The position numbers and the translations under genes are program-made. The notes under the pieces are model-generated. The model saw only the letters and a program-made list of their open reading frames with translations, was not told where the DNA came from and did no database searches. Source: Candidatus Aminicenantes bacterium UBA4085 (GTDB lineage: Bacteria; Acidobacteriota; Aminicenantia; Aminicenantales; UBA4085). Taken from it: DNA of 9,200 nucleotides. The stretch covers positions 2,026 to 11,225 of the forward strand of contig DFYJ01000030.1 in NCBI GenBank assembly GCA_002383325.1. The letters are read 5' to 3'. This document shows, in pieces, positions 1-6,492 of this stretch; within the stretch, counting starts at the first letter, position 1, and every line of letters begins with the position of its first letter.

Positions 1-1525
1 CCTTCGCGATGATCACGCTCAGATGCTGGGCCGCTGTCTCCTCGCGGAGCACCGCAAGCGTCGCGTCGAGCTCATGCGGGTCGACGGTGCGCACGGACAC
101 CGCGCCCACCGCACGCGACAGCGCCTCGAGATCGAGCTCCGGCGCTGCCGATCCGTCGATGAACACACCGTTGACCGGATTGCCCTGATGGCCCGTCATG
201 GCCGTGGTGCGGTTGTCCAGGATGATGACCGTGCCGGTGGAGCCCGCGTACGCCATGTGCAGCAGACCGGTGATGCCCGAGTGCGCGAACGTGGAATCGC
301 CGATGACAGCCACGATAGGCCGCTCGACCGACCCCGCGAGGTCCACGCCGTGCGCCATGCCGATGCTCGCGCCCATGCACACGCAGCTGTCCATGCCGGA
401 AAGCGGCGCCAGCGACGCCAGCGTATAGCAGCCGATGTCTCCAGTCACCACCGCCCGGATCTTGCCGAGCGAGTAGAAGAGCCCGCGGTGCGGGCAACCC
501 GGGCAGAGCAACGGCGGACGCGGCGGAAGGCCCTGCACCTCGTCACGAACGGGCAGCGCCCCACTGCCGAACGCCTCCGCAACGAGCCGTGGCGACAACT
601 CACCGCTGCGCGGCAGTCCGTGCTCAACAAGCGGGATTCCCAGTGCCTTCACTCTGAGGCTCAGGTACGGATCGAGCTCTTCGATGACCACGACGCGGTC
701 GACCTTCGAGGCGAACTCGAGGATGAGGTCATCTGGGAGCGGCACCGTCAGGCCGAGCTTGAGCGTGGAGGCGTCCGGTAGGCCCTCACGCACGTACTGG
801 TATGCGATACCGGAGGTGATCACACCGAGCGACGTGTCGCGGTATTCGACGCGGTTCTCCTCAGCGGCAGCTCCGTACGCCACGAGTTCGGTCTCGCGCG
901 CGTTGACCTGCCGCTGGCGCAGCCTCGCGTTGCCCGGCAACATGACGTTCTTGCGGACGTCGCGCTGGTACGGGCGCACCGCCACGTCGTGACGTTCGCC
1001 CTGCTCCACGAGGCTCTTGCCGTGGGAGACGCGGGTGGTCATGCGTACGATCACCGGCACGTCGAAACGCTCCGAAAGCTCGAACGCGCGCTTCACGAAC
1101 GTCAGGGCTTCCTGGCTATCTGACGGCTCGAGCACGGGCACGCGCGAGCCGACAGCGTGATTGCGGGTGTCCTGCTCGTTCTGCGAGCTGTGCATGCTGG
1201 GATCGTCGGCCGAGCAGACGATGAAGCCGCCGTTGGCCCCGGTCAGAGAGCTGCTCATGAACGGGTCGGCGGCCACGTTCAGGCCGACGTGCTTGAAGGA
1301 GACGAAGGCCCGCTTGCCGGCGTGGGAGCAGCCCAGGGCCTCCTCGAAGGCCGTCTTCTCATTGACCGACCAGGCCGCCCGGAAGCTCCCGCCTCGATTG
1401 ATCCGCAGCAGGTACTCCATGATCTCGGAGGCCGGCGTGCCGGGGTAGGAGTAGGCTCCGCTGAGTCCGGCATGGACCGCGCCCAGGCCGACGGCCTCGT
1501 CGCCGAGGAGAATTTCCTTGCTCAT
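1..1525 (-). CDS. iorA: Indolepyruvate:ferredoxin oxidoreductase, alpha subunit (partial, C-terminus outside window)
   Basis: This subunit binds thiamin pyrophosphate and, with IorB, oxidatively decarboxylates aryl pyruvates from aromatic amino acid breakdown to aryl-acyl-CoA, reducing ferredoxin in the cytoplasm. The frame is open for 508 codons and leaves the window at base 1. Visible motifs are YPGTPASE (residues 27-34), DDPSMHSSQNEQD (107-119), CPGCPHRG (341-348), GDIGCYT, and the TPP/Mg motif starting GDSTF at 409 followed by ILDN and TAMTGHQ. Family members are about 600 residues, so the missing part should be the C-terminal 4Fe-4S ferredoxin domain, with iorB probably beyond. The ATG at 1525 is preceded by AAAGGA (1533-1538) at a 7-base spacing. 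Odd: codons upstream of about residue 109 favour GCC for Ala like the rest of the window, while the remainder favours GCG, and GGCC density falls about fivefold (see findings). Identification is firm. Confidence 0.95.
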   Translation of the reverse strand, partial: MSKEILLGDEAVGLGAVHAGLSGAYSYPGTPASEIMEYLLRINRGGSFRAAWSVNEKTAFEEALGCSHAGKRAFVSFKHVGLNVAADPFMSSSLTGANGGFIVCSADDPSMHSSQNEQDTRNHAVGSRVPVLEPSDSQEALTFVKRAFELSERFDVPVIVRMTTRVSHGKSLVEQGERHDVAVRPYQRDVRKNVMLPGNARLRQRQVNARETELVAYGAAAEENRVEYRDTSLGVITSGIAYQYVREGLPDASTLKLGLTVPLPDDLILEFASKVDRVVVIEELDPYLSLRVKALGIPLVEHGLPRSGELSPRLVAEAFGSGALPVRDEVQGLPPRPPLLCPGCPHRGLFYSLGKIRAVVTGDIGCYTLASLAPLSGMDSCVCMGASIGMAHGVDLAGSVERPIVAVIGDSTFAHSGITGLLHMAYAGSTGTVIILDNRTTAMTGHQGNPVNGVFIDGSAAPELDLEALSRAVGAVSVRTVDPHELDATLAVLREETAAQHLSVIIAK

Positions 1526-1584
1526 GATGATGTCCTTTGGTGGGGATGCTGACGCCCGCGCGGCTCCCGAGGCCGCGAGGGGCT

Positions 1585-1614
1585 AGGATACCTTCGGGGC
1601 CGAGGAAGTGTCAA
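1585..1614 (-). promoter_or_regulatory. Predicted sigma70-type promoter of iorA
   Basis: On the minus strand a perfect -35 box TTGACA (1609-1614) is followed after 18 bases by TATCCT (1585-1590), 4 of 6 matches to the -10 consensus. The start of transcription would fall near 1578, giving a leader of about 52 bases before the iorA ATG. The very start of that leader holds a perfect 6-base inverted repeat, CGCGGC/GCCGCG (arms 1559-1564 and 1572-1577, 7-base loop), which could be a small 5' stem. The prediction rests on hexamer matches only. Confidence 0.55.
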
Positions 1615-1643
1615 GGCGGCCGGGCGCTCCCCGGCCCGCTATC

Positions 1644-1673
1644 TTGATCAAATCTATAAAATTAGGTTGATAT
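1644..1673. promoter_or_regulatory. Candidate Rrf2 operator, AT-rich imperfect inverted repeat
   Basis: The only strongly AT-rich stretch in the divergent gap is here. It holds an imperfect inverted repeat with outer arms ATCAA (1647-1651) and TTGAT (1667-1671) around an A/T centre, plus an overlapping TTGATCAA palindrome (1644-1651). It covers the predicted -35 box of the rrf2 operon and lies about 30 bases upstream of the iorA -35 box. Rrf2-family regulators commonly bind AT-rich imperfect palindromes and repress their own promoters. That this is such a site is inference from position and symmetry; symmetry is weak in the inner part. Confidence 0.35.
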
Positions 1674-1696
1674 GGAGCCCCGGCTTGGACTATCAT
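1667..1696 (+). promoter_or_regulatory. Predicted sigma70-type promoter of the rrf2-resB-ccsA operon
   Basis: TTGATA (1667-1672, 5 of 6 to consensus) and TATCAT (1691-1696, 5 of 6) are separated by 18 bases. Transcription would start near 1703. This decides the rrf2 start: an in-frame ATG at 1695 lies inside the -10 box and cannot be in the transcript, so the ATG at 1740 is used. The gap 1526-1739 as a whole holds this promoter, the divergent iorA promoter and the possible operator between them. Confidence 0.65.
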
Positions 1697-1739
1697 GAAG
1701 GGCGATGTCTGGAAACGCCGCGCCGCGCAGGAGTTCGGA

Positions 1740-2195
1740 ATGATCAAGCTCTCGACCAAAGGCCGCTACGGGACCCGCCTCATGGTCAGCCTAGCCCGCC
1801 ACTACCGCGAATCGCAGGAGACCGTCATCCTCAAGAGCGTAGCCGACGAAGAGGGAATCTCCATCCGCTACCTCGAGCAGATCATCATCCCGCTCAAGAT
1901 CAACAAGCTGGTCAAGAGCATCCGCGGCGCCGGCGGGGGCTACACCCTGTCCCGCTCGCCCAAGGACATCAAGCTCTGCGATATCCTGCACGCCCTGGAG
2001 GGCACCTGCAGCCTGGTGGAATGCGTCGAGGACGAGGGCGTTTGCGATAAAATCTCGACCTGCGGCACCTACGAGATCTGGAAGACGGCCACCTACATGC
2101 TGAAGGACTACTTCGACGGCGTCTCGCTGCAGGACGTCATGGATATCCAGGAGAAGAAGTCCGCCGCCGCCCGCAAGAAGGCCCGGATCAAGTAG
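1740..2195 (+). CDS. Rrf2-family transcriptional regulator with three candidate Fe-S/redox cysteines
   Basis: A 151-residue winged-helix regulator of the Rrf2/IscR/NsrR family. It opens with the family signature MIKLSTKGRYGTRLM, has the recognition-helix region around residues 39-57 (GISIRYLEQII) and the wing motif RGAGGGYTLSR (62-72). C95, C102 and C108 sit where IscR, NsrR and RsrR-type members bind an Fe-S cluster; C80 and C90 are additional cysteines. The C-terminus is Lys/Arg rich. The start at 1740 has AGGAG (1729-1733) six bases upstream; the ATG at 1695 falls in the promoter. Its stop TAG shares its G with the GTG start of resB, so it is co-translated with cytochrome c maturation genes and probably controls them and itself in response to redox state, iron-sulfur status or NO. 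The ligand cannot be told from sequence. Confidence 0.9.
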   Translation: MIKLSTKGRYGTRLMVSLARHYRESQETVILKSVADEEGISIRYLEQIIIPLKINKLVKSIRGAGGGYTLSRSPKDIKLCDILHALEGTCSLVECVEDEGVCDKISTCGTYEIWKTATYMLKDYFDGVSLQDVMDIQEKKSAAARKKARIK

Positions 2196-3550
2196 TGCGC
2201 TCCGCCCTCCGCCTCTTCAGCTCCCTGCGGCTGGCGATCGTCCTGATCATCCTCCTCATCGCGGCCTCCATTCTGGGGACCCTCATCCCCCAGGGAGGCG
2301 CTCCCGAGGATTACGCCGCCCGGTACGGCGGCGCGGCCGGCTTGCTGGCCGCCTCCGGCCTGACCCGGCTCTATCATTCTTTCTGGTACCTCGGCCTGGT
2401 CGCCCTGCTGGGACTCAATATCGCCGTCTGCACCCTGACCCGTCTGCCCGGCAAGATTTGCCGGGCCCTCCGGCCGCGGGTGGAGACGGATGCCCGGGCC
2501 CTGGAGGCCCTCAAGCTGCATGACCGGATCAAGCGTTCCGCCCCGGCGGCCCAGGTCGGGACGGCTCTGGAGTCTTCGCTGCGAAGCTTGGGCTTTCGGG
2601 TCCGCGGCCTGAGCCTTGACGGCCGCCGGCATCTTCTGGCCCGCAAGCGCACGGCCGGCCTGTTCGGCGCGGATGTCGTCCACGCCGGGCTGCTCGTCCT
2701 CCTGGCCGGCGGCATCGTCTCGGCCGCGGGCGGCTTCCGGGCCGAACTCCCGATAGGCCGCGGCCGCACGGCCGAGGTCCCGGGGGCCGGCTTCGCCCTC
2801 CGCCTGGATGACTTCACGACCGAGTACCACCCGGACGGGAGCGTCAAAGCATGGAAGAGCGCGGTGACGGTCGTCGAGGACGGGAAGCCGGCGCGCCAAG
2901 CCGTCATCGCGGTCAATCACCCGCTGGTTCACCGGGGCTACTCGTTCTATCAGATGAGCTACGACTATGACTGGGACGCCGCGCGGCTGACCTTGGCCGT
3001 ACGCGGCCAAGAGGAGGGCGGGCCCGACGAGACCCTCGCCTTGTCCCCCGGTCAGGCCCTTCCGCTCGGTGACGCCCAAGGCACCGAGATCGCCGTGCGG
3101 CGCTTCCTGCCCGACTTCGTTCTGGACGGAAGCGGCAAGCCTTCGACCCGCTCCCTCCGGCCCGACAACCCGGCCGCCCTGGTCGAGGTCAGCCGGGGCG
3201 GAGTCCAGGAATACCAGGGCTGGATCTTCGCCCGCCATCCGGATGTCTCCGGGCTTCACGGCCGCCGCGAGCCCGACCTGGACATCCGGATCAAGGACAT
3301 CGACGCGCCGCCCTTGACCGTTCTGGAGACGGCCAAGGATCCGGGCGTGCCCTTCATTTGGCTGGGCTGTATTCTCGGCTTGGCCGGGCTCTTCCTAGCC
3401 TTCTATTGGCCCCCCCGCGAGATCAGGGCCGTGCTGGAAGAGTCCAAAGGCCAGACCGAGATCCGGCTGGGCGGTCAGGCCGCCAAAGGGAAGGATCGCC
3501 TGGCGGCCGAATTCGCTTCCCTGACCGAGTCGCTGCGGAGGACGCCATGA
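2195..3550 (+). CDS. resB: ResB/Ccs1-like cytochrome c biogenesis protein (system II)
   Basis: A 451-residue integral membrane protein of the ResB/Ccs1 family, which together with CcsA exports haem and attaches it to CXXCH motifs of apocytochromes c outside the membrane. Membrane segments are visible at about residues 12-31 (after FSSLRLA, ending GTLIPQG), 62-82 (after YHSFWYLGL) and 160-180 (HAGLLVLLAGG), with a fourth near the C-terminus (FIWLGCILGLAGLFLAF). Between the third and fourth lies the large extracytoplasmic domain, containing the family's HPLVHRGYSFYQMSYD stretch. His61, in the YHS motif before the second segment, matches by position the transmembrane haem-ligand histidine known in CcsBA fusions; this is inference. 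Start is GTG at 2195, overlapping the rrf2 stop by one base (TAGTG). The stop overlaps the ccsA ATG (ATGA). The N-terminal start fits the family closely. Confidence 0.92.
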   Translation: MRSALRLFSSLRLAIVLIILLIAASILGTLIPQGGAPEDYAARYGGAAGLLAASGLTRLYHSFWYLGLVALLGLNIAVCTLTRLPGKICRALRPRVETDARALEALKLHDRIKRSAPAAQVGTALESSLRSLGFRVRGLSLDGRRHLLARKRTAGLFGADVVHAGLLVLLAGGIVSAAGGFRAELPIGRGRTAEVPGAGFALRLDDFTTEYHPDGSVKAWKSAVTVVEDGKPARQAVIAVNHPLVHRGYSFYQMSYDYDWDAARLTLAVRGQEEGGPDETLALSPGQALPLGDAQGTEIAVRRFLPDFVLDGSGKPSTRSLRPDNPAALVEVSRGGVQEYQGWIFARHPDVSGLHGRREPDLDIRIKDIDAPPLTVLETAKDPGVPFIWLGCILGLAGLFLAFYWPPREIRAVLEESKGQTEIRLGGQAAKGKDRLAAEFASLTESLRRTP

Positions 3551-4335
3551 GCGAATCGACTCTCTTCGCCGCGGCCATGGCGGTCTACGCCGCGGCCGCG
3601 CTTTTCTACCTCCTCTTCCAGCTCCGCGGAAAGGAGGCGCCGGCCCGGACCGGGTTCGCGGCCGCCGTCACCGGCCTGGTCGTCCATACCGGAGCCCTGG
3701 TCCTGCGGACGGTCGAGAGCGGCCACGCCCCCTTCACCAACATGTACGAGTCGCTGTCGTTCCTGGCCTGGGCCTCGGTGCTGGCCTTCGTCCTGGTCAG
3801 CCTCCGCATCCGCATCCCCCGGGTCGGACTCTACATCCTGCTGATCACGCTCGGGCTGATGGCCCTGGCCTCCTCGCCCCTCATGCCCAAGGAAGCCGCC
3901 CCGCTGGTGCCGGCCCTGCAGAGCTATTGGCTGTGGCTGCACGTCTCAGTGACGCTGATCGGCGAGGCCTTCTTCGCCGTGGCCTTCATCACCAGCCTTA
4001 TGTACCTGACAACCCGGGACGCCGAAAAGAAGGAGCGGATGGACTCGGTCGGCTACCGATGCGTTGCCGTGGGCTTCCCCCTCTTCACCTTGGGCGGCCT
4101 CGTCTTCGGCATGGTCTGGGCCCAGAAGGCCTGGGGAACTTATTGGAGCTGGGACCCGAAGGAAGTCTGGAGCCTGATCACCTGGTTCGTCTTCGCCCTC
4201 TACCTGCACACCCGCGTCGTCATGGGCTGGAAAGGGAAGCGCTCGGCCTGGATCGCCATCCTCGGCTTCCTGGCCGCCCTGTTCACCTTCTTCGGCGTCA
4301 ACTACCTTCTGAGCGGCCTGCACTCCTACGCCTGA
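3547..4335 (+). CDS. ccsA: CcsA-type cytochrome c biogenesis protein, haem handling (system II)
   Basis: A 262-residue polytopic membrane protein of the CcsA/CcmC haem-handling superfamily, partner of ResB. The tryptophan-rich WWD-type motif is clear: WGTYWSWDPKEVW at 196-208, followed by ITWFVFALYLHTR (211-223). His132 (in WLWLHVS), His221 and His259 (in GLHSYA) occur in the order and approximate spacing of the two external and one membrane haem-ligand histidines mapped in CcsBA; this assignment is inference. About six to eight hydrophobic segments are visible. Length is normal for the short CcsA type. The ATG at 3547 overlaps the resB stop and has GGAGG (3537-3541) at five bases. The open frame extends upstream to 3358, but that part is within resB in another frame. 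The last 38 bases are also coding for thiE on the other strand. Thiol reduction partners (CcdA, ResA) are not in the window. Confidence 0.93.
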   Translation: MSESTLFAAAMAVYAAAALFYLLFQLRGKEAPARTGFAAAVTGLVVHTGALVLRTVESGHAPFTNMYESLSFLAWASVLAFVLVSLRIRIPRVGLYILLITLGLMALASSPLMPKEAAPLVPALQSYWLWLHVSVTLIGEAFFAVAFITSLMYLTTRDAEKKERMDSVGYRCVAVGFPLFTLGGLVFGMVWAQKAWGTYWSWDPKEVWSLITWFVFALYLHTRVVMGWKGKRSAWIAILGFLAALFTFFGVNYLLSGLHSYA

Positions 4336-4960
4336 GATCGACGATAACCCGCAGCTCGCGGGCGGCGGTTTCGGGATCCGGCGCGGACATGATGGCCGAG
4401 ACGACGGCGATGCCGTCGGCACCGGCTTCCAGGACGGCGGCGGCATTGGCCGCGGAGATTCCTCCGATGCCGACGAGCGGCAGGCGCGTGGCGGCCCGGA
4501 GACGCCGCAACCCCTCAATCCCCCAGCCGGGTCCGGCATCGGTTTTGGTCGGCGTGGCGAAGATCGGGCTGACGCCCAGGTAATCAATGTTTTCGCCTTC
4601 AGCCGCCCGCACCTGATCCATCGTCTCCACGGACAGCCCGATGATCGCCTCCGGGCCGAGGAGCCGGCGGGCTTCGGAGGGCGAGGCATCGCTCTGCCCT
4701 AGATGGACGCCGGCGGCGCCCGCGGCCAGAGCCACGTCGATCCGGTCGTTGATGATCAGAGGCGCCCCGGAGCGAGCCAGAAGCAACTTCAGCCGGAGGG
4801 CCGCCGCGACGAAATCAGGGGTGGGCAGCCGCTTCTCCCTCGCCTGGACGGCGGTGATGCCGCCCCGGACCGCGGAGGCGACGATCTCCTCCACGCTTCG
4901 CCCCGCGGCCAATCCCCGGTCGGTGACCAGGTAGAGCCGCGGGTCGAAGGGCCGCCTCAC
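4298..4960 (-). CDS. thiE: Thiamin-phosphate synthase
   Basis: Couples HMP pyrophosphate with hydroxyethylthiazole phosphate to make thiamin monophosphate in the cytoplasm. The 220-residue TIM-barrel protein has the full set of family motifs: YLVTDR (10-15), VQAREK (38-43, usually VQLREK), IINDRIDVALAAGAAGVHLGQSD (split over 69-91), GLSVET (108-113), LGVSPIFATPTK (128-139) and the phosphate-binding LVGIGGI (162-168). Start is GTG at 4960; its first bases form GTGA with the thiM stop, so the two are translationally coupled, with GAGG four bases upstream. Thiazole phosphate comes from ThiM, so the pair salvages thiazole. It converges on ccsA: the last 38 bases, including the stop at 4298, lie inside ccsA. 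No terminator is visible between the two genes. The last 12 residues or so are Arg/Ser/Gly rich and look like a non-conserved tail. Confidence 0.95.
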   Translation of the reverse strand: MRRPFDPRLYLVTDRGLAAGRSVEEIVASAVRGGITAVQAREKRLPTPDFVAAALRLKLLLARSGAPLIINDRIDVALAAGAAGVHLGQSDASPSEARRLLGPEAIIGLSVETMDQVRAAEGENIDYLGVSPIFATPTKTDAGPGWGIEGLRRLRAATRLPLVGIGGISAANAAAVLEAGADGIAVVSAIMSAPDPETAARELRVIVDLRRRSAGRSEGS

Positions 4961-5763
4961 TCGCCCTCTTCCAGCCTCAGGCGGGACCGGACATCGTCCT
5001 CCGTCAGAGCGTAGAGGGCGTCGATGAAGCGGACCTCCAGCGAGGCCGGGCCGGCGGCTCCCTCGGCGGCCATCTCCCCGGCGATCCCCATCACCGCCAT
5101 GGCGTGGGCCGCGGCCGCCGGCAGCGAGGGATTGACCGCGGCGAAAGCGGCTGTCAAGGCTGTGGCTGTGCAGCCCAAGCCCGTGACCCGCGGCATCAGG
5201 GGATGTCCGTTGGATACCCGCAGGACCCGGGGGCCGCCGACGATGATGTCGACCGGACCGCTGATGCTGACCACCACGCCATAGACATCGTGCAGCTCGC
5301 GCGCAGCGTCCAGAGCGTCGGCCGAGTCGTGGCGGCTGTCCACGCCTTTGGTCACACGCTCGGCCAGGGTCAGGGCCCGGATCTCGGAGGCGTTGCCGCG
5401 CACGATGGACGGCCGGAAGCTCTGCAGCAGGTTCAGGGCGGAGGCGGTCCGGAAGCGGGTCGCCCCCGCCCCGACCGGGTCAAGGACGATGGGAATCCCC
5501 CGGGCCCGGGCCGCCGCCGCTGCCAGCTGCATCGCCTCGATCCACGGCCGGCTCAGGGTGCCGAGATTGAGAACAAGGGCTTGGGCGATCTTGGCCATGT
5601 CCGCCGCTTCGTCCGCCGCATGGGCCATGACCGGCGAAGCTCCCAGAGCCAGAAGGGCGTTGGCCGTCAGATTCATGACCACGTAGTTGGTGATATTGTG
5701 GACGAGCGGACGGGTGGCCCTGATCCGCTCGACATCCCCCCAGACAGCTTCCGCGGGAGTCAC
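4957..5763 (-). CDS. thiM: Hydroxyethylthiazole kinase
   Basis: Phosphorylates the thiamin breakdown product 4-methyl-5-hydroxyethylthiazole with ATP, feeding ThiE. The 268-residue protein shows the family pattern: VHNITNYVVMN (21-31), ASPVMAHA (42-49), LNLGTL (65-70), PIVLDPVGAGATRFR (91-105), IVRGNASEI (120-128), GVDS (140-143), and the anion-hole motif VTGLGCTATAL (193-203) with the Cys at 198 as in characterised ThiM. Length is normal. Start is GTG at 5763, overlapping the TGA of the upstream YHS gene as GTGA; GGAGG (5774-5778) lies ten bases before it. There is no thiamin riboswitch or room for one, and expression therefore depends on the copper-linked genes upstream. ThiD is not next to it. 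Only the salvage branch of the pathway is present here. Confidence 0.95.
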   Translation of the reverse strand: MTPAEAVWGDVERIRATRPLVHNITNYVVMNLTANALLALGASPVMAHAADEAADMAKIAQALVLNLGTLSRPWIEAMQLAAAAARARGIPIVLDPVGAGATRFRTASALNLLQSFRPSIVRGNASEIRALTLAERVTKGVDSRHDSADALDAARELHDVYGVVVSISGPVDIIVGGPRVLRVSNGHPLMPRVTGLGCTATALTAAFAAVNPSLPAAAAHAMAVMGIAGEMAAEGAAGPASLEVRFIDALYALTEDDVRSRLRLEEGE

Positions 5764-6413
5764 TTCTTGATGCCCTCCGCCATCTGGGCCGCGTGCTCAT
5801 GCAGCTTCTTGACCGTCTCGGGGTTCTTGGAGGTCATGGTGATGACGATGCCGTCCTTGAGGATCTCGACCTTGCGCTCGACGTCAGGCAGAGCCATCAT
5901 GCCGCCGCCGGCCATCCCCTGGCCGTGCTCCATGTGCTCCCCGGCCTCGACTGGGGCCGCCAGGTACTTCCCCGGCTCCTTGTCGAACATCGTCTTGCAG
6001 ACTCCGCTGCAGAAAAAGTAGGTCGAGCCCTTGTACTCGGACTTCCACTTGGCCGAGGCCTTGTCCACGGACATGCCGCAGACCGGATCGACGGCTTTGG
6101 CCGGGTCGGCGGCCTGGTTGTGCATCATCCGGCCCTGCATCATGCCCTGGCCCATCATGCCGCGCATGGGCTTGGTCTCGGCCCGGGCGGTCAGGTACTT
6201 CTCCGGCTCCTTGACGAAGACCGTCTGGCAGCTCTCGCCGCAGAAATAATACGTTTCGCCCTTGTAGGCATAGGTCCACTTGGCCGAGGCCTTGTCCACG
6301 GACATGCCGCAGACCGGATCCTTGGCCTTGTCGGCCGACTGGGCCGCGCCCAGCGCTATTCCCGCGACCACGACGGCCAGCAGGGCGAACATCAGCCAGC
6401 TTCCTTTTTTCAT
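5760..6413 (-). CDS. Exported protein with two YHS domains and Met/His-rich segments, probable metal (copper) binding
   Basis: A 217-residue protein with an N-terminal signal sequence (MKK then a hydrophobic core at about 6-24, possible cleavage near residues 24-27), so it likely acts outside the cytoplasmic membrane. Two YHS domains follow: DPVCGMSVDKASAKW at 32-46 with C58 and C62, and the same 15 residues at 109-123 with C135 and C139. The linker (82-99, MRGMMGQGMMQGRMMH) and 159-173 (EHMEHGQGMAGGGMM) are rich in Met and His, typical of Cu(I) binding. Residues about 178-217 form a separate C-terminal segment with predicted beta then helix, which I do not recognise. ATG 6413 is chosen because GGAG (6420-6423) sits six bases upstream and MKK starts the signal; ATG 6425 is possible. 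It lies in the CsoR/CopA cluster with its own promoter and overlaps thiM. A copper chaperone or sequestering role is inferred. Confidence 0.85.
   Translation of the reverse strand: MKKGSWLMFALLAVVVAGIALGAAQSADKAKDPVCGMSVDKASAKWTYAYKGETYYFCGESCQTVFVKEPEKYLTARAETKPMRGMMGQGMMQGRMMHNQAADPAKAVDPVCGMSVDKASAKWKSEYKGSTYFFCSGVCKTMFDKEPGKYLAAPVEAGEHMEHGQGMAGGGMMALPDVERKVEILKDGIVITMTSKNPETVKKLHEHAAQMAEGIKK
6044..6089. repeat. Exact 46-base direct repeat, copy 1 (YHS domain 2 coding)
   Basis: Bases 6044-6089 are identical to 6275-6320. Both encode the DPVCGMSVDKASAKW segment of a YHS domain in the same frame, 231 bases (77 codons) apart. Perfect identity at synonymous positions, while the flanks have diverged, points to recent duplication or gene conversion between the two domains. 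Confidence 0.9.
6275..6320. repeat. Exact 46-base direct repeat, copy 2 (YHS domain 1 coding)
   Basis: Partner of 6044-6089; encodes the N-terminal part of the first YHS domain. Deletion between the two copies would stay in frame and leave a single-domain protein, so copy number may vary among relatives. Confidence 0.9.
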
Positions 6414-6461
6414 GAACAGCTCCATAGCCCGGGCGCCCTTGGAGAGCGCGCCCCGAGCTTT

Positions 6462-6491
6462 ATTATAGCGTGCCTTGATAGGAACAGTCAA
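6462..6491 (-). promoter_or_regulatory. Strong predicted sigma70-type promoter for the YHS-thiM-thiE genes
   Basis: On the minus strand TTGACT (6486-6491, 5 of 6) is followed after 18 bases by a perfect TATAAT (6462-6467). Transcription would begin near 6455, leaving a leader of about 42 bases. The leader contains a GC-rich inverted repeat (GGGCGC/GCGCCC, arms 6448-6453 and 6431-6436) just before the start codons. An in-frame TTG at 6491 lies inside the -35 box and is not the start. No CsoR-like G-tract palindrome is seen here, so this promoter may run without copper control. Confidence 0.7.
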
Positions 6492-6492
6492 T

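Noticed and set aside
1695..1739. Upstream in-frame ATG extending the Rrf2 protein by 15 residues
   Set aside because: It lies inside the predicted -10 box, lacks a ribosome site, and adds residues absent from the family; ATG 1740 has AGGAG and the canonical N-terminus.
2108..3259. Long open frame (383 codons) on the minus strand opposite resB
   Set aside because: Antisense to a clear resB gene, no recognisable domain, no ribosome site; composition effect of GC-rich coding DNA.
3358..3546. Upstream extension of ccsA
   Set aside because: It lies within resB coding sequence in another frame; the ATG at 3547 has GGAGG and overlaps the resB stop as ATGA.
4336..4400. Short GC inverted repeat (CCCGC/GCGGG) just after the ccsA stop as a terminator
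   Set aside because: Only five base pairs, no T run, and it lies in thiE coding sequence.
4957..5763. Thiamin (TPP) riboswitch before thiM or thiE
   Set aside because: Both genes start inside the preceding gene through GTGA overlaps and no TPP-box-like conserved elements were seen upstream.
6414..6491. N-terminal extension of the YHS protein from a TTG at 6491
   Set aside because: The TTG is part of the -35 box and the extension would place charged residues before the signal sequence.
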